Assembly: GCA_040255675.1 (NCBI GenBank)
Contig: JBDZVM010000012.1
Span: 33,693-97,692, forward strand
Length of the DNA stretch: 64,000 nt
From: JBDZVM01 sp040255675
Lineage (GTDB): Bacteria > Actinomycetota > Actinomycetes > Acidothermales > Acidothermaceae
Direction: 5' to 3'
The notes under the pieces are model-generated. The model was not told the DNA's origin. It ran no database searches and saw only the letters and a program-made list of their open reading frames with translations. The translations under genes and the position numbers were made by a program. Positions 35,413-44,594 of this stretch are shown here, piece by piece; position 1 is the stretch's first letter; every line of letters begins with the position of its first letter.

Positions 35413-37152
35413 ATGCGTATCAAACGCGCTTTCGCGACAGGTGTCGCGACTGCCCTGGCAATTGCGGGCGTTGCCGCCTGCGGTAGCTCGGGTGGCAGCA
35501 AGGCGGACAACAGCTCGAACAGTCCGTCGACTAACGACAACAGCGGCGCCACTTCGTCGAGCAGCTCTTCGCCCGCGGACGCCAAGCCGTCCGGTGTGTT
35601 GAAGATAGGCATGCCGAACGGTCAGCAGACCGAGAACTACAACCCGTTCCTCGGCTCGTCCGCCGGCGCCTCTTTGGGTTTCCGCGCCATGATTTACGAG
35701 CCCCTGGTGATGGAAAACCCGATCCGGCCGTCCGACGAAGGCAAGCCGTGGCTTGCCACGAAGTGGACGTGGAATGCCGACTACACGAAGGTCGACATCA
35801 CGGTTCGCGACGGCGTGAAATGGTCTGACGGCCAGTCGATGACCGCTGACGACGTCGCCTTCACCTTCCAGTTGCTGAAGGACAACCCGTCCATCAACGG
35901 GAACGCGCTTCCGTTCGACAGCATCACCACGAACGGCAACGTCGTGACCGTCACCTTCACTTCGTCGCAATTCGTCAACCAGGCCAAGGTGCTGGGCACG
36001 ATCGTCGTGCCGAAGCACATTTGGGCGAGCGCGGGCGACCCGTCGAAGTTCGTCGACAAGGACGCCGTCGGCACCGGCCCCTACACCATCAAGTCGTTCA
36101 CGCCGCAGACCATCACGCTCGACGTTCGCGACAGCTACTGGCAGCCGCTGCCGAAGATTGCCGAACTGCAGTACACGTCGTACAGCGGCAACGACACCGA
36201 GACGCAGGCTCTCGCCAACGGCGAAGCAGAGTGGGGATTCGTCTTCATCCCCGACGTGAAGAACGTCTACGAGAGCAAAGACCCTGACCACAACAAGATT
36301 TGGTTCCCGCCGAACCTCGGTGCGCACGGCCTTTGGATCAACACGACCAAGAAGCCGTTCGACGACAAGTACCTTCGCCAGGCCATGAACATGGTCATCA
36401 ACCGCGACGACATCTTCAACCAAGGCGAGGCCGGCTACTTCTACCCGCCGATCACGAACATCACGGGCATCCCAACGCCTGCCGGTGCGTCGTTCATCGC
36501 CGACAAGTACAAAGACAACAACGTCAAGGTGGACGTCGACGGCGCGAAGAAGCTACTCACCGACCACGGCTACAAGTTCCAGGGCAACAACCTGATCGAC
36601 CCGTCCGGCAAGCAGGTGAAGATCACCCTTGCCGACCCGGCCGGGTGGTCTGACTACATCACCGACCTGGAGATCATCAAGGACAACCTCTCGCAGATCG
36701 GCATCCAGGCGACCGTCAACAAGGAGGACCAGGACGCTTGGTTCAAGGACGTCGACACGGGCAACTTCGACGCCGTCATGCACTGGACGAACGGTGGCGC
36801 GACGCCCTATGACATCTACCAAAACATCATGGACGGCGCGATTCTGAAGCCGATCGGAACCAGCGGAGTCGCTGGCAACTACGGCCGCTTCGACAGCAAG
36901 GACGCTACCGCCGCGCTGAAGGCGTACGCGACCGCCAGCGACGACGCGTCGCGCAAGGCAGCGCTCGACCAGATCGAAGACATCTTCGTCGACCAGATGC
37001 CGGTGTTGCTCACCTCCGCGTCGAACGTCGGTGCCGAGTACAACACCAAGAACTGGACAGGTTGGCCGGACGAGCAGAACCCGTACGCGCCTCCGCAGCC
37101 GACGCAGCAAAATGCGCTCGACGTGGTGTTGCACCTGACACCCGCCAAGTAA
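35413..37152 (+). CDS. Oligopeptide-type (family 5) binding lipoprotein, probable oligosaccharide binder
   Basis: A 579-residue extracellular binding protein of family 5. The signal peptide ends in GVAACGSSG (lipid Cys near residue 22), then a Ser/Asn-rich linker to residue ~60, then the binding domain, starting GVLKIGMPNGQQTENYNPFL. Later parts include VDITVRDGVKWSDGQSMTAD. ATG 35413 follows GAGGAGAA. Family 5 proteins carry peptides, nickel or, in thermophiles such as Thermotoga, beta-linked glucose and xylose oligomers. The GH1 and GH5 genes at the operon end make beta-glucan oligomers the favoured ligand. Confidence 0.9.
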   Translation: MRIKRAFATGVATALAIAGVAACGSSGGSKADNSSNSPSTNDNSGATSSSSSSPADAKPSGVLKIGMPNGQQTENYNPFLGSSAGASLGFRAMIYEPLVMENPIRPSDEGKPWLATKWTWNADYTKVDITVRDGVKWSDGQSMTADDVAFTFQLLKDNPSINGNALPFDSITTNGNVVTVTFTSSQFVNQAKVLGTIVVPKHIWASAGDPSKFVDKDAVGTGPYTIKSFTPQTITLDVRDSYWQPLPKIAELQYTSYSGNDTETQALANGEAEWGFVFIPDVKNVYESKDPDHNKIWFPPNLGAHGLWINTTKKPFDDKYLRQAMNMVINRDDIFNQGEAGYFYPPITNITGIPTPAGASFIADKYKDNNVKVDVDGAKKLLTDHGYKFQGNNLIDPSGKQVKITLADPAGWSDYITDLEIIKDNLSQIGIQATVNKEDQDAWFKDVDTGNFDAVMHWTNGGATPYDIYQNIMDGAILKPIGTSGVAGNYGRFDSKDATAALKAYATASDDASRKAALDQIEDIFVDQMPVLLTSASNVGAEYNTKNWTGWPDEQNPYAPPQPTQQNALDVVLHLTPAK

Positions 37153-37161
37153 GTTCTCACC

Positions 37162-37201
37162 GTGTTCCCCTCGAGCGGCACCTGCCGCTCGAGGGGAACA
37201 C
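37162..37201 (+). terminator. Perfect 18-bp stem-loop after the binding-protein gene
   Basis: GTGTTCCCCTCGAGCGGC (37162-37179) and its exact complement (37184-37201) enclose a 4-nt loop. No T tract follows and the transport genes continue on the same strand, so it likely acts as a partial terminator or mRNA 3' stabiliser that raises binding protein over the membrane parts. Confidence 0.8.
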
Positions 37202-37267
37202 GCACCGATTCACCACAAGCCGCTCCAGGCCTTTCCGATCGAGCCTCATTCGAAAGAGGAAGCCGGT

Positions 37268-38362
37268 ATGACAGTGAGTTCGGCGCCAACCACGCCGGCA
37301 GCCGAGGTGGTGTTGGAGGCTGACGCCCTCACCAAGCACTTCGTGGTGCGACGTAGGGGCCGCGAGATACTGTCGCGCGCTGTCCGCAAAGTACACGCCG
37401 TCGACGACGTCACGCTCACATTGCGGCGCGGTAAAGTCACCGCGTTGGTCGGGGAGTCGGGCTCAGGCAAGTCGACAGTCGCGAAGTTGCTGGCTCAGCT
37501 CGAGCCGCGAACCTCGGGCGACATCCGGCTGCACGGCGAATCGGTGCGCGTGCACCGCGGCCGTGCCTTCCGGCAATATTGCCGCCGAGTGCAGATGATT
37601 TTCCAAGACCCGTTCGCTTCGCTGAATCCGGTTCACACGGTGCGTTATCACCTGACTCGCGCGCTGAAAATCCACGACCGAGCGGGCAACTCCAAAGCCG
37701 ACCTGGAACGCGCGTTGCACGAGTTGCTCGATCGCGTCCAGCTCACGCCGTCCGAGCGGTACATCGACAAGTTTCCGCACGAGCTTTCTGGTGGCCAGCG
37801 GCAGCGCGTCGCCATCGCTCGTGCCCTGGCAGCCGACCCCGAGGCGATGCTTGCCGACGAGCCGGTTTCGATGCTCGACGTTTCGATCCGCCTCGGTGTG
37901 CTCAACCTGCTCGACGACTTGAAGACCCGGCTTTCGCTGGCGATCCTCTACATCACGCACGACATCGCGTCGGCTCGGTACTTCGCCGACGACACGATGG
38001 TGATGTACGCGGGCCGCATGGTAGAAGGCGGCGACAGCGAAACCGTCACGCAATCCCCGGCGCACCCCTATACTCGCCTGCTCATCGAGTCGGCGCCTGA
38101 TCCCGATCGCCTGGAGGGTGTGGTCGACGGCTCCGAGAGTTGGAGCAACGGCAGGGACGCCGGTGAGCCTCCGAGCCTGATTGACCCGCCGTCCGGTTGC
38201 AGGTTTCACCCGCGCTGTCCGCATGCCATGCCGCGCTGCCGTGTCGACGTCCCGCCGCATTTCGACCTGGGCGACGCGCCCGGCCATTGGGCCGCGTGCT
38301 GGCTCTACGACCCCGCGGTACCGGCCCCTCGCTCGAGCGACGGTACGGAGGTGTCGCGGTGA
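37268..38362 (+). CDS. ABC transporter ATPase, OppF type
   Basis: A 364-residue ATPase. Walker A ALVGESGSGKSTVAKLL lies near residues 58-74, signature PHELSGGQRQRVAIARALAA, Walker B AMLADEPVSMLD, and switch His ILYITHDIASA. The C-terminal oligopeptide-transporter module GCRFHPRCPHAMPRC has the expected cysteines. ATG 37268 follows GAAAGAGGAAG. It powers import through the next two permeases together with the OppD-type ATPase. The stop overlaps the permease start (GTGA). Confidence 0.92.
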   Translation: MTVSSAPTTPAAEVVLEADALTKHFVVRRRGREILSRAVRKVHAVDDVTLTLRRGKVTALVGESGSGKSTVAKLLAQLEPRTSGDIRLHGESVRVHRGRAFRQYCRRVQMIFQDPFASLNPVHTVRYHLTRALKIHDRAGNSKADLERALHELLDRVQLTPSERYIDKFPHELSGGQRQRVAIARALAADPEAMLADEPVSMLDVSIRLGVLNLLDDLKTRLSLAILYITHDIASARYFADDTMVMYAGRMVEGGDSETVTQSPAHPYTRLLIESAPDPDRLEGVVDGSESWSNGRDAGEPPSLIDPPSGCRFHPRCPHAMPRCRVDVPPHFDLGDAPGHWAACWLYDPAVPAPRSSDGTEVSR

Positions 38363-39339
38363 AGCATTTTCTTCGCAGAGTGGGCTTCTACATCTTCACC
38401 GCGTGGGCGGCCATCACCGTCAACTTCTTCATTCCTCGGCTCGTGCCCGGCGATCCGGTCTCGGCGTTGTTGGCCCGCTACGGCGGCCAGATGAACACCA
38501 GCGCGATTCACTCGCTGCGGGTGTTGTTCGGACTCGACAAGAACGAGTCTCTCGTTCACCAGTACTTCGACTATTGGGGTCAACTGCTCCATGGCAACCT
38601 CGGCTTGTCTTTCAAGCATTTTCCGACGCCGGTAACTTCCGTCCTTCACCAGACGCTGCCGTGGACCCTCGCACTCGTCGGTGTCACGACGATCGCCAGC
38701 TTCTTGCTCGGCACCGGGCTCGGCGTCATCGCCGGCTGGCGGCGCGGCACGTGGGTCGACGCATTGCTCCCGGTCACCACATTTCTTCAGTCGGTGCCGT
38801 ATTTCGCCCTCGGCATGGTGCTGATCGTGTTGGTGACCGGGCCCGGCAGCTTCTTTCCGTCATCCGGCGGGTATTCGCCCGGCCTGTTGCCGGGCTGGCA
38901 CTGGGCGTTCTTCACCTCTGCCCTCCGACACAGCTTGTTGCCGGCTTCGACGATTCTCATCACATCGATCGCCGGCTGGATTTTGGGCATGCGCAACATG
39001 ATGGTGACCGTCGCCTCGGAGGACTACATCACCGTCGCGCACGCCAAAGGTTTGTCGGGGCGGCGGGTCATGGTGAGTTACGCGGCGCGCAACGCGCTGT
39101 TGCCGAGCATCTCCGGATTCGCCTTGTCGCTCGGCTTCATCGTCGGAGGCACGTTCCTCGTCGAGATCGTGTTTTCGTATCCGGGCATCGGTTCAGAACT
39201 GTTCGCCGCCGTCGAAGCGAAAGACTATCCGTTGCTCCAAGGCATCTTCCTCATCATCACGCTGTCGGTACTAGCGGCGAACTTCTTCGCCGACCTTGTC
39301 TACATGGTGCTCGATCCCCGCACCCGTAGGGAGGCCTAA
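38359..39339 (+). CDS. ABC transporter permease, OppB type
   Basis: A 326-residue permease with six helices. The N-terminus KHFLRRVGFYIFTAWAAITV and the following NFFIPRLVPGDPVSALLARY match DppB/OppB proteins (PGDP motif). The late EAA-like part is YITVAHAKGLSGRRVMVSYA. GTG 38359 overlaps the ATPase stop and follows GGAGGTG. It pairs with the OppC-type gene downstream. Confidence 0.92.
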   Translation: MKHFLRRVGFYIFTAWAAITVNFFIPRLVPGDPVSALLARYGGQMNTSAIHSLRVLFGLDKNESLVHQYFDYWGQLLHGNLGLSFKHFPTPVTSVLHQTLPWTLALVGVTTIASFLLGTGLGVIAGWRRGTWVDALLPVTTFLQSVPYFALGMVLIVLVTGPGSFFPSSGGYSPGLLPGWHWAFFTSALRHSLLPASTILITSIAGWILGMRNMMVTVASEDYITVAHAKGLSGRRVMVSYAARNALLPSISGFALSLGFIVGGTFLVEIVFSYPGIGSELFAAVEAKDYPLLQGIFLIITLSVLAANFFADLVYMVLDPRTRREA

Positions 39340-39342
39340 GCC

Positions 39343-40380
39343 ATGAGCCTTCCCACAACCGACACCGCTGCCCTCGCCGCGCAGACGACGACCGAGCCGC
39401 GCAGCAAGCGGCGGAGGTTCCGGTTTCTCACCAGCGCGAAAGCCGCCACCGGCCTGGCGATGACGCTGTTCTTCATCGTGCTTGCCGTCGTCGGGCCGTG
39501 GATCGCACCCTACGACCCGACAGCTCGCGGGCGAGACATCGTCAAAGGCCCGTCGTGGCACCACTGGTTCGGCACGACTCACCTCGGTCAAGACATCTTC
39601 AGCCAGGTCTTGGTCGGTACGCGAGCCGTCGTCTACGTCGGCTTCGCGGCCGCGATTATCGCCTCGATACTGTCGGTGCTCGTCGGGGTGACTGCCGGCT
39701 ACCTCGGCGGAATCGTCGACGACTTGCTCTCGGTCGTGACCAACGTATTCCTGGTGATTCCCGGGCTCTTGCTCATCATCATCATTACGGTGAGCATGCC
39801 GAAGGTGAACAACACGACCATCGCGATCGTCATCGGTATTACGTCGTGGGCGTGGGGCGCTCGGGTCTTGCGCGCGCAGACGTTGTCGCTGCGACGGCGA
39901 GACTACGTCGAGGCGGCGCGGGCAACCGGCGAGACGACGTGGCGCATCATCGTGTTCGAAGTCTTGCCCAACCTCAGCGCCATCATCGCCTCCGGGCTCG
40001 TCGGTACCGCGATTTACGCGGTGCTGTCGGAAATCACCCTGGCGTTCATCGGTATCGGCGGCAATGCCGGCTGGAACTGGGGCACCATCTTGTACTGGGC
40101 GCAAGGCCAGGCCGCGCTGCCGCGGGGCGCGTGGTGGTGGTTCGTGCCCGCGAGCACCGCGATTGCCCTGCTCGGCACCGCCCTCGCGTTGTTGAACTTC
40201 GGCATCGACGAGTTCATCAGCCCGCGCCTGCGCAGCGCGGGCAAGACGTCGATCAAAATGGTCGACGGCCGCTCGGTGCGGATGCGCGTCGGTTTCACAC
40301 CGGTCTTGAGAAGTCAGGAGTCGCTGGTAGCGTCGGGCGCTCATGGCGGCGACCGTGAAGAAGGGAAGGTCGCCCGATGA
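39343..40380 (+). CDS. ABC transporter permease, OppC type
   Basis: A 345-residue permease. An extended N-terminus precedes the first helix (GLAMTLFFIVLAVVGPWIAP), then the typical HHWFGTTHLGQDIFSQVLVG of the DppC/OppC family, and the EAA loop YVEAARATGETTWRIIVFEV. The end is basic. It starts three bases after the OppB gene with GGGAGG as ribosome site, and its stop overlaps the OppD-type ATPase start. Confidence 0.92.
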   Translation: MSLPTTDTAALAAQTTTEPRSKRRRFRFLTSAKAATGLAMTLFFIVLAVVGPWIAPYDPTARGRDIVKGPSWHHWFGTTHLGQDIFSQVLVGTRAVVYVGFAAAIIASILSVLVGVTAGYLGGIVDDLLSVVTNVFLVIPGLLLIIIITVSMPKVNNTTIAIVIGITSWAWGARVLRAQTLSLRRRDYVEAARATGETTWRIIVFEVLPNLSAIIASGLVGTAIYAVLSEITLAFIGIGGNAGWNWGTILYWAQGQAALPRGAWWWFVPASTAIALLGTALALLNFGIDEFISPRLRSAGKTSIKMVDGRSVRMRVGFTPVLRSQESLVASGAHGGDREEGKVAR

Positions 40381-41423
40381 CGACGCCTGTCCTCGAGGTG
40401 AAAAACCTCGACGTCGACTACGGCCTTGGCGACCAGGCCGTGCACGCCGTCCGCGATGTCAGTCTCACGTTGCACCGCGGCGAGGTGCTCGGTTTGGCCG
40501 GCGAGAGCGGCAGTGGGAAGTCGACGCTGGCCTACGGCTTGATGCGCCTGCTCGCGCCTCCCGGCGTCGTCAGCAACGGTCAAGTCATCTACCACCAGCC
40601 GGACGGCGAAACCATCGACGTTTTGACCTTGACCGACGCCCAGTTGCGGGCGTTTCGGTGGGCCGAAGTCGCGATCGTGTTTCAAGGCGCGATGAACTCG
40701 CTGAACCCGGTGCACAAGGTGTCGACGCAACTCGTCGATGTCATCAAAGCTCACGAACCCAATCTCAGTGCCGCGGCGCGTCTTGCTCGCGCCGCCGATT
40801 TGCTGAAGTTGGTAGGGATTTCGGCCGACCGGCTCTCCGGCTATCCGCACCAGCTGTCGGGCGGCATGCGTCAGCGCGTCATGATTGCGATGGCCCTCGC
40901 GCTCGAGCCGCAGGTTGTCATCATGGACGAACCGACCACGGCACTCGACGTCGTCATGCAGCGGCAAATCCTCGAGCAGCTGGTCGAACTGCGTGAAACT
41001 CTCGGCTTCTCAGTACTTTTCATCACGCACGACCTCTCGCTGCTGGTGGAGTTTTCCGATCGGATCGCGATTATGTACGGCGGGCGCATCGTCGAAGAGG
41101 CGCCGTCCGACGCGCTGTACCGCGATTCGCTGCACCCGTATAGCGACGGTTTGCTGCACTCGTTTCCAGCACTACGTGGTCCGCGTCGCGACGTCAGCGG
41201 CATCCCTGGCTCGCCCCCCGACCTGCGGGCGATGCCGTCAGGCTGCGCCTTCCATCCGCGATGCCCTAAGGCGTTCGAGCCGTGCAGTGTCAGTGTTCCG
41301 GTGCTTGGAGAACCCGAGGCCCATCGTGAGCAATCGCGAACGGTGGCCTGTTGGCTGCATCCGATAACGCGAGAATCGAACGGCAGAACCGACGATAACC
41401 GGGTGAGAGTTACCGGTACATAA
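40377..41423 (+). CDS. ABC transporter ATPase, OppD type
   Basis: A 348-residue ATPase. Walker A GLAGESGSGKSTLAYGL (residues ~40-56), signature PHQLSGGMRQRVMIAMALAL, Walker B VVIMDEPTTALDVVMQ, switch His VLFITHDLSLLVEFS. The C-terminal cysteine module is GCAFHPRCPKAFEPC. Compared with the OppF-type gene the order of the two ATPases is split around the permeases: F-B-C-D. It is the last transport gene before GH1. Confidence 0.92.
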   Translation: MTTPVLEVKNLDVDYGLGDQAVHAVRDVSLTLHRGEVLGLAGESGSGKSTLAYGLMRLLAPPGVVSNGQVIYHQPDGETIDVLTLTDAQLRAFRWAEVAIVFQGAMNSLNPVHKVSTQLVDVIKAHEPNLSAAARLARAADLLKLVGISADRLSGYPHQLSGGMRQRVMIAMALALEPQVVIMDEPTTALDVVMQRQILEQLVELRETLGFSVLFITHDLSLLVEFSDRIAIMYGGRIVEEAPSDALYRDSLHPYSDGLLHSFPALRGPRRDVSGIPGSPPDLRAMPSGCAFHPRCPKAFEPCSVSVPVLGEPEAHREQSRTVACWLHPITRESNGRTDDNRVRVTGT

Positions 41424-41526
41424 CGTGAATATTCGTAGCGGGGCGGAGCCAGTTCGCGCCAAAATCCCCTCCGCGACCGACACCGACCGCAACTGACGAT
41501 TGACGTAATACGAAGGGACACCTCCT

Positions 41527-42888
41527 GTGGAGGCATTGAGCTCACTGCCCGCTGACTTTGTGTGGGGCGTCGCGACATCGGCGTACCAGATCGAGGGTGC
41601 GTTTGACGCCGACGGTCGCAAGCCCTCGATTTGGGATACCTTCTGCAGGCAGCCGGGCACCATCGACAACGGTGACAACGGCGACGTCGCCTGCGATCAC
41701 TACCATCGGTGGCGCGACGACGTCGCTCTCATCAACCAGCTCGGCGCCGATGCGTACCGGTTCTCGATCGCGTGGCCACGCGTCCTTCCCGACGGCACCG
41801 GCGACGTCAATCAAAAGGGAATCGACTTTTACGACGCGCTCGTCGACGAGCTGCTCGAGAGCGGCATCACTCCGTTCGCCACGCTTTACCACTGGGATTT
41901 ACCGCAAGCGCTGCAAGACAAAGGCGGCTGGCCGTCTCGTGACACTGCCTTCGCTTTCGCTGAATACGCGTCGGTCGTCGTGTCGGCGCTCGGCGATCGC
42001 GTCAAGAATTGGACGACGCTGAACGAGCCTTTGTGCTCGGCGTGGCTGGGCCATCTCGAGGGCGTTATGGCCCCAGGCGTCAAAGATATAGAGGCCGCCG
42101 TCCGCGCCTCGTTTCACTTACACCTCGCACACGGCCTTGGGGTGAAAGCCATCAAGGCGGCGGCGAAACTCGCCCCGACCCTTAGCATCGTCAACAACCT
42201 GAGCCCGGCTGTTCCGGCGACTGATCGGCCCGAGGACGTCGCTGCCGCGAGGCGCGCCGACGGTCACACGAACCGCTGGTGGCTCGACCCAATCTTCGGG
42301 CGCGGCTACCCAGACGACATGATTCAGGTTTATGGCGTCGAGCCTCCCGTGCGGGGCGACGACCTTGAGCTGATCAGCGCGCCGCTCGACTGGGTGGGTG
42401 TCAATTACTACTTTCGCGAAGTCGTAGAAGACAACCCCGACGGTAACGGTGCCAAGACTCGCGCTCTGCGCGTGCCGGGCGCGCCGGAAACGGCTATGGG
42501 GTGGGAGGTTCACCCGCAAGGCCTCGAAGACATTCTGGTTCGGGTAGCCGACGACTATGGGCCGCGGCGCATCTACGTCACCGAAAACGGTTCGGCATGG
42601 ATTGACACCATCGCCGCTGACGGATCGATCGACGATCCCGGGCGCATCGACTACTTGCGCACCCATTTAGAAGCGTGCGCGGGCGCCATTCGCCGAGGGG
42701 CACCCGTGGCCGGCTACTTCGCTTGGTCGCTCCTCGACAACTTCGAGTGGGCGTACGGCTACGACAAGCGTTTTGGCCTGGTGCACGTCGACTATCCGAC
42801 GCAACAGCGAACGGTCAAAGCGAGCGGCCGCTATTTCGCTGAAACCATCGCGCGTCACCGGCAGCGGGTCGAGGCGGCAGCCGGCTGA
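41527..42888 (+). CDS. bglA: GH1 beta-glucosidase
   Basis: A 453-residue family 1 glycosidase. The N-terminal signature is FVWGVATSAYQIEGAFDADG, the acid/base is in VKNWTTLNEPLCSAW (Glu of NEP) and the nucleophile in RRIYVTENGSAW (Glu of TENG). Length and motifs are normal for a cytosolic beta-glucosidase. GTG 41527 follows AAGGGA. No signal peptide, so it cleaves imported beta-glucosides to glucose. It lies 103 bases after the importer; ATTGACG near 41490 could give a separate promoter. Confidence 0.95.
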   Translation: MEALSSLPADFVWGVATSAYQIEGAFDADGRKPSIWDTFCRQPGTIDNGDNGDVACDHYHRWRDDVALINQLGADAYRFSIAWPRVLPDGTGDVNQKGIDFYDALVDELLESGITPFATLYHWDLPQALQDKGGWPSRDTAFAFAEYASVVVSALGDRVKNWTTLNEPLCSAWLGHLEGVMAPGVKDIEAAVRASFHLHLAHGLGVKAIKAAAKLAPTLSIVNNLSPAVPATDRPEDVAAARRADGHTNRWWLDPIFGRGYPDDMIQVYGVEPPVRGDDLELISAPLDWVGVNYYFREVVEDNPDGNGAKTRALRVPGAPETAMGWEVHPQGLEDILVRVADDYGPRRIYVTENGSAWIDTIAADGSIDDPGRIDYLRTHLEACAGAIRRGAPVAGYFAWSLLDNFEWAYGYDKRFGLVHVDYPTQQRTVKASGRYFAETIARHRQRVEAAAG

Positions 42889-42916
42889 CTTGCGGCATTG
42901 TCGGTCAACGTAGCAA

Positions 42917-42934
42917 GCGCGGTCGCGACCGCGC
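42917..42934. promoter_or_regulatory. Perfect 18-bp palindrome between GH1 and GH5
   Basis: GCGCGGTCGCGACCGCGC has full two-fold symmetry and lies 17 nt before the GH5 start, next to its ribosome site GAGGAG. It could be an operator or a small RNA hairpin that modulates GH5 translation. Confidence 0.4.
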
Positions 42935-42950
42935 ACACTGAGGAGCTTGC

Positions 42951-44594
42951 ATGTCGGTAACACCGGGCGACCGCTTCGGCGGCTTCGTTCACGTGGCCGA
43001 TGGCCGGCTGCTCGATGGCACTGACCGGCGATTGTTGCTTCGCGGTGTCGGGCTAGGCAACTGGCTGCTGCCCGAAGGGTACATGTGGAAATTCGAGCCA
43101 GGCGGCCCGCTGTCGCCTCGTGAAATCGAGGCGTTCATCGTCGACGTGGTCGGCGAGGAGAAAGCGCGAGAGTTCTGGTGCGAATTCCGTGCGCGCTTTA
43201 TCACCGAGGCCGATATCGCTCGTATTGCCGCCGAAGGGTTCGACCATGTGCGGCTCGCAATCAACTCGCGTGTCTTGATGAGCGACGATGGCACTCCCAT
43301 CGACGATGGGTTTGCCCTGATCGATCGCCTCATCTCGTGGTGTCGACGCCATTCGGTGTGGGTCGTGCTCGACCTCCACGGCGCGCCGGGAGGTCAGACC
43401 GGTACGAACATCGACGACTCTCCGCGCGGCTTGCCTGAGTTGTTTACCGAGGAGCGTTATCGGCGGCAAACAATCGAGATTTGGCGGCTGCTCGCCGCGC
43501 GCTATCACGACGAGCCGGTCGTCGCGGGCTACGACTTGTTGAACGAGCCGTTACCGAACGAATACCAGTTCACCTACGCGAGCGAACTCGTCGGTCTGTA
43601 CAAGGAACTCACGGCCACGATTCGAGCGGTCGATCCTCATCATTTGCTTATCTATGAAGGCTCGCATTGGTCGACGAACTGGAGCATCTTCACTGAGGTC
43701 TGGGATCCGAACTCGATGCTGCAGTGCCACAAGTACTGGAACGCGCCTGACCGAGCGAGCATACAAAAGTACGTCGACGTCGGCACCGCTTTGGGCTTGC
43801 CCGTCTATATGGGTGAGACCGGCGAGAACAACCTCGACTGGATGCAGACCGCTTTCGAACTTTACGAAAGCCGCGGCATGTCGTGGAATCTTTGGCCGTG
43901 GAAGAAGCTTGAAACGACGACGTCGCCGTGTTCCGTCGACGCGCCGTCCGGATGGGACGAACTCGTCGCTTACGCGCGCGGTTTGGGGAGCAAGCCCGGC
44001 GCCGAACGATCGTGGCGCATCCTGACCGATTTCCTCCACCGGTTAGACTTCACGCGGTGTACCTTTCGCGGCGACGTGGTCTCGGCCGTGTTTCGCCGCG
44101 CGCCCATTCGAATTCCAGCATGGGGATTTGGCTTTCAGGGCGCAGACGTCTCGTACAAGACGGCGGCAGCCGCACCGTTACCAGGATTTCGAAGTGACGA
44201 CCAGGTAACGCTTTCCTGCGGCGTTCTCGACGACGACGGCTCGCCTCCCTTCGCGCACAACAACGGGGCGCCGCGACGTGACGACGAACTCATCGTCGCT
44301 CTCCTCCAGCCCGGAGACTGGCTCGCGTATGACGTCACCACCCGTGCCGCCGCGCCGATGCGGGTGACGCTCTGCTTGGCGGCAGAGCCGTCGTCCGCCG
44401 CCACGCAAGATGTGTCGGTATTCGTCGATGGCGAGCCTCTCACGCGCGTCGAGACCCCGGGGGGCGGAAACACCTGGGTGACAAGCGGCGACGTCGCGGC
44501 GGGGGCGCATCGGATTCGCGTGGCGGCCGACGCAACGTCCGTTGGGCTGACGTGGATCGATGTCTCAATCGAGAGCAGTCAACCGGGCCAGTGA
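42951..44594 (+). CDS. GH5 glucanase with a C-terminal carbohydrate-binding-like domain
   Basis: A 547-residue glycoside hydrolase. Residues ~1-385 are a family 5 barrel: LLLRGVGLGNWLLPEGYMWK, acid/base Glu in VAGYDLLNEPLPNEY, nucleophile Glu in GLPVYMGETGENNLDW. The opening resembles exo-beta-1,3-glucanase-type GH5 members, but I do not assign a subfamily. Residues ~400-547 look like a CBM6/35-type sandwich (ALLQPGDWLAYDVTTRAAAP). No signal peptide is visible, so a binding domain is joined to an apparently cytosolic enzyme. ATG 42951 follows GAGGAG. The 3' end overlaps the convergent phosphotransferase gene by 30 nt. Confidence 0.88.
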   Translation: MSVTPGDRFGGFVHVADGRLLDGTDRRLLLRGVGLGNWLLPEGYMWKFEPGGPLSPREIEAFIVDVVGEEKAREFWCEFRARFITEADIARIAAEGFDHVRLAINSRVLMSDDGTPIDDGFALIDRLISWCRRHSVWVVLDLHGAPGGQTGTNIDDSPRGLPELFTEERYRRQTIEIWRLLAARYHDEPVVAGYDLLNEPLPNEYQFTYASELVGLYKELTATIRAVDPHHLLIYEGSHWSTNWSIFTEVWDPNSMLQCHKYWNAPDRASIQKYVDVGTALGLPVYMGETGENNLDWMQTAFELYESRGMSWNLWPWKKLETTTSPCSVDAPSGWDELVAYARGLGSKPGAERSWRILTDFLHRLDFTRCTFRGDVVSAVFRRAPIRIPAWGFGFQGADVSYKTAAAAPLPGFRSDDQVTLSCGVLDDDGSPPFAHNNGAPRRDDELIVALLQPGDWLAYDVTTRAAAPMRVTLCLAAEPSSAATQDVSVFVDGEPLTRVETPGGGNTWVTSGDVAAGAHRIRVAADATSVGLTWIDVSIESSQPGQ

